Source: a bacterium
GTDB taxonomy: Bacteria; Verrucomicrobiota; Kiritimatiellia; CAIKKV01; CAITUY01
DNA length: 64,000 nt
Assembly: GCA_037128595.1 (NCBI GenBank)
Contig: JBAXWB010000009.1
Span: 62,001-126,000, forward strand
Direction of reading: 5' to 3'
Shown here: in pieces, positions 62,745-64,000 of the stretch
Layout: each line of letters begins with the position of its first letter
How positions within the stretch are numbered: the first letter of the stretch is position 1
Position numbers and translations under genes: made by a program
Notes under the pieces: generated by a model
Told to the model about the DNA's origin: nothing
The model's input: the letters and a program-made list of their open reading frames with translations, nothing else
Database searches by the model: none

Positions 62745-64000
62745 CTAGTTGCTCAGCCCCTGCAAGGGGGCCGGGATGCGCCCGCCACGCCGGACAAAGA
62801 CCGCACAGGAATGAGTATTGATCGGCATGACCGGTCCCCCTCCCAGCAACCCTCCAAAATCCACATAATCCCCCACCCGCTTGCCCGGGGCGGGAATGAT
62901 GCGTACGGCCGTCGTCTTTTTATTGATCATGCCTATGGCGGCTTCATCGGCAATAATCCCGCTCAGGGTTTCCGCCGTCGTATCACCCGGAACAATGACC
63001 ATATCCAGACCTACGGAACACACCGCCGTCATGGCTTCAAGCTTCTCGATCGTCAACGCCCCTTCCGCGGCACGCCGCGCCATCGTGGCATCTTCACTGA
63101 CCGGAATAAATGCCCCGCTCATCCCGCCGGCACGACTGGTCGCCATGGCCCCGCCCCGCTTGACGGCATCGTTCAGCATCGCCAACGCTGCGGTGGTGCC
63201 CGGACACCCGACTTTATCGAGCCCCAGTGCCTCCAGGATATCGGCCACCGAATCCCCGGGGGCCGGGGTGGGCGCCAATGACAGGTCGATGATGTTGAAG
63301 GGAACCCCGAGCCGGGCGGCACACTTCAGGCCCACCAACTCGCCCGCCCGCGTGATCTTGAACGCCACGCGTTTGATTTCCTCGGCCACCAGTTGCAAAT
63401 CGAGATCCCGTCCCAGCGCCTGAACCACCGCCCGGATGGTGCCCGGCCCGGAAATCCCCACCGACAACCCGCCATCCCCTTCGCCTGCCCCCAGAAAGGC
63501 CCCGGCCATAAAGGGATTGTCATCAACGGCATTACAGAAAACTACCAGACGGGCACAGGCGCCTCCGCCACTATCCGCCGTCAAGGCGGCCGCCTCCTTG
63601 ATGATTTCCCCCATCAAGGCGACTGCGTCCATATTGATGCCGGCTTTGGTCGTGCCAATATTCACCGAGGAACAGAGCCGGGTCGTCTGTGCCAATGCCC
63701 GGGGGATGCAGCGGATCAAGGCCTCCCCGGCCGGAGTCATGTCCTTCTGTACCAGGGCCGAAAAGCCCCCGATGAAATCAATTCCCAATTCCCGCGCCGC
63801 GCGATCCAGCTCGCGGGCAATCGGCGTATAATCCCGGGATTCACAGGCTGCGGCCACCCAGGCGATGGGCGTCACCGACACCCGTTTATTGATGATGGGG
63901 ATCCCGTACTCCTGAGCTACCCCCTCCGCCGTCGGGACCAATCGCCCGGCCATTCTCATCACCTTGTCGTAGCACTTCCGGGCCACCCGCGCGACATCCT
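62745..64000 (-). CDS. PFL/UPF0210 (DUF711) family protein, partial
   Basis: About 417 codons are seen; the N-terminus lies beyond the right edge, as the frame continues with [12 protein letters not shown] and the family's first 30-45 residues are missing. Typical blocks: [77 protein letters not shown] and [15 protein letters not shown]. The family has a Rossmann-like fold related to PFL-type regulators; the biochemical role is unclear to me. Confidence 0.88.
   Translation of the reverse strand, partial: DVARVARKCYDKVMRMAGRLVPTAEGVAQEYGIPIINKRVSVTPIAWVAAACESRDYTPIARELDRAARELGIDFIGGFSALVQKDMTPAGEALIRCIPRALAQTTRLCSSVNIGTTKAGINMDAVALMGEIIKEAAALTADSGGGACARLVVFCNAVDDNPFMAGAFLGAGEGDGGLSVGISGPGTIRAVVQALGRDLDLQLVAEEIKRVAFKITRAGELVGLKCAARLGVPFNIIDLSLAPTPAPGDSVADILEALGLDKVGCPGTTAALAMLNDAVKRGGAMATSRAGGMSGAFIPVSEDATMARRAAEGALTIEKLEAMTAVCSVGLDMVIVPGDTTAETLSGIIADEAAIGMINKKTTAVRIIPAPGKRVGDYVDFGGLLGGGPVMPINTHSCAVFVRRGGRIPAPLQGLSN

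Noticed and set aside
1-64000. CRISPR arrays, rRNA genes, prophage
   Set aside because: No regularly spaced repeats, rRNA segments or phage structural genes were seen in the window.

Overview
The window reads as ordinary chromosomal DNA of an anaerobic or microaerophilic Gram-negative bacterium. Oxygen-defence genes of anaerobes (desulfoferrodoxin, rubredoxin, ferritin), an exosortase/EpsI pair inside a polysaccharide locus, two sigma-54 activators and a McsA-McsB-ClpC operon together suggest the PVC superphylum, with Kiritimatiellota/Lentisphaerae-like bacteria as my best guess. This is inference from gene content only; no 16S gene or database search was available.

Layout. Positions 1-3550 are accessory: a nuclease-RecQ helicase fusion cut by the left edge, a 500-base stretch with no convincing gene, a membrane-anchored DNA/RNA non-specific nuclease and a small secreted Cys protein. 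A tRNA-Glu(UUC) at 3925-3999 marks the border. From 13250 down to 4109 runs one long minus-strand set of core genes: AICAR transformylase, mcsA, mcsB, clpC, ffh, rpsP, trmD, rplS, rnhB, yraN. Positions 13400-26360 hold mixed housekeeping genes: GspB-like and MshEN proteins, DUF1015, a receiver domain, a pseudouridine synthase, a NifA-type activator, ispA, lipB, proBA, a glutamine amidotransferase-like protein, a BatD-like protein and zwf.

The most coherent unusual module is at 26358-32364. A sigma-54 activator with a catalytically degenerate arsenate-reductase/LMW-phosphatase-like sensor domain lies directly upstream of a near-consensus -24/-12 promoter (30468-30486), with paired upstream repeats and a dyad. 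That promoter faces a run of redox genes: a 67-aa protein, a secreted thioredoxin-fold protein, rubredoxin, desulfoferrodoxin, ferritin, a Cys-rich protein, DsbD (apparently frameshifted near its end), a 52-aa Cys-cluster ORF, and zwf as NADPH source. Upstream of the activator are a CoaB-HD phosphohydrolase fusion and a ThyA-like protein. Next comes sulfur handling: a Crp/Fnr regulator, and an ArsR regulator ahead of a four-module CoA-disulfide reductase/rhodanese/TusA/DsrE protein.

Positions 38290-56690 are a surface polysaccharide locus: two polymerase/ligase-type membrane proteins, a polyprenyl glycosylphosphotransferase, EpsI and exosortase, a GT39-like protein, a minus-strand run of glycosyltransferases, three methyltransferases and a Wzx-type flippase. 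The right end (57033-64000) carries a double zinc-ribbon/coiled-coil protein, a cobalamin-binding-type radical SAM protein, an FHA membrane protein, a WaaE-like glycosyltransferase, a second exosortase-superfamily protein, and a PFL/UPF0210 protein cut by the right edge.
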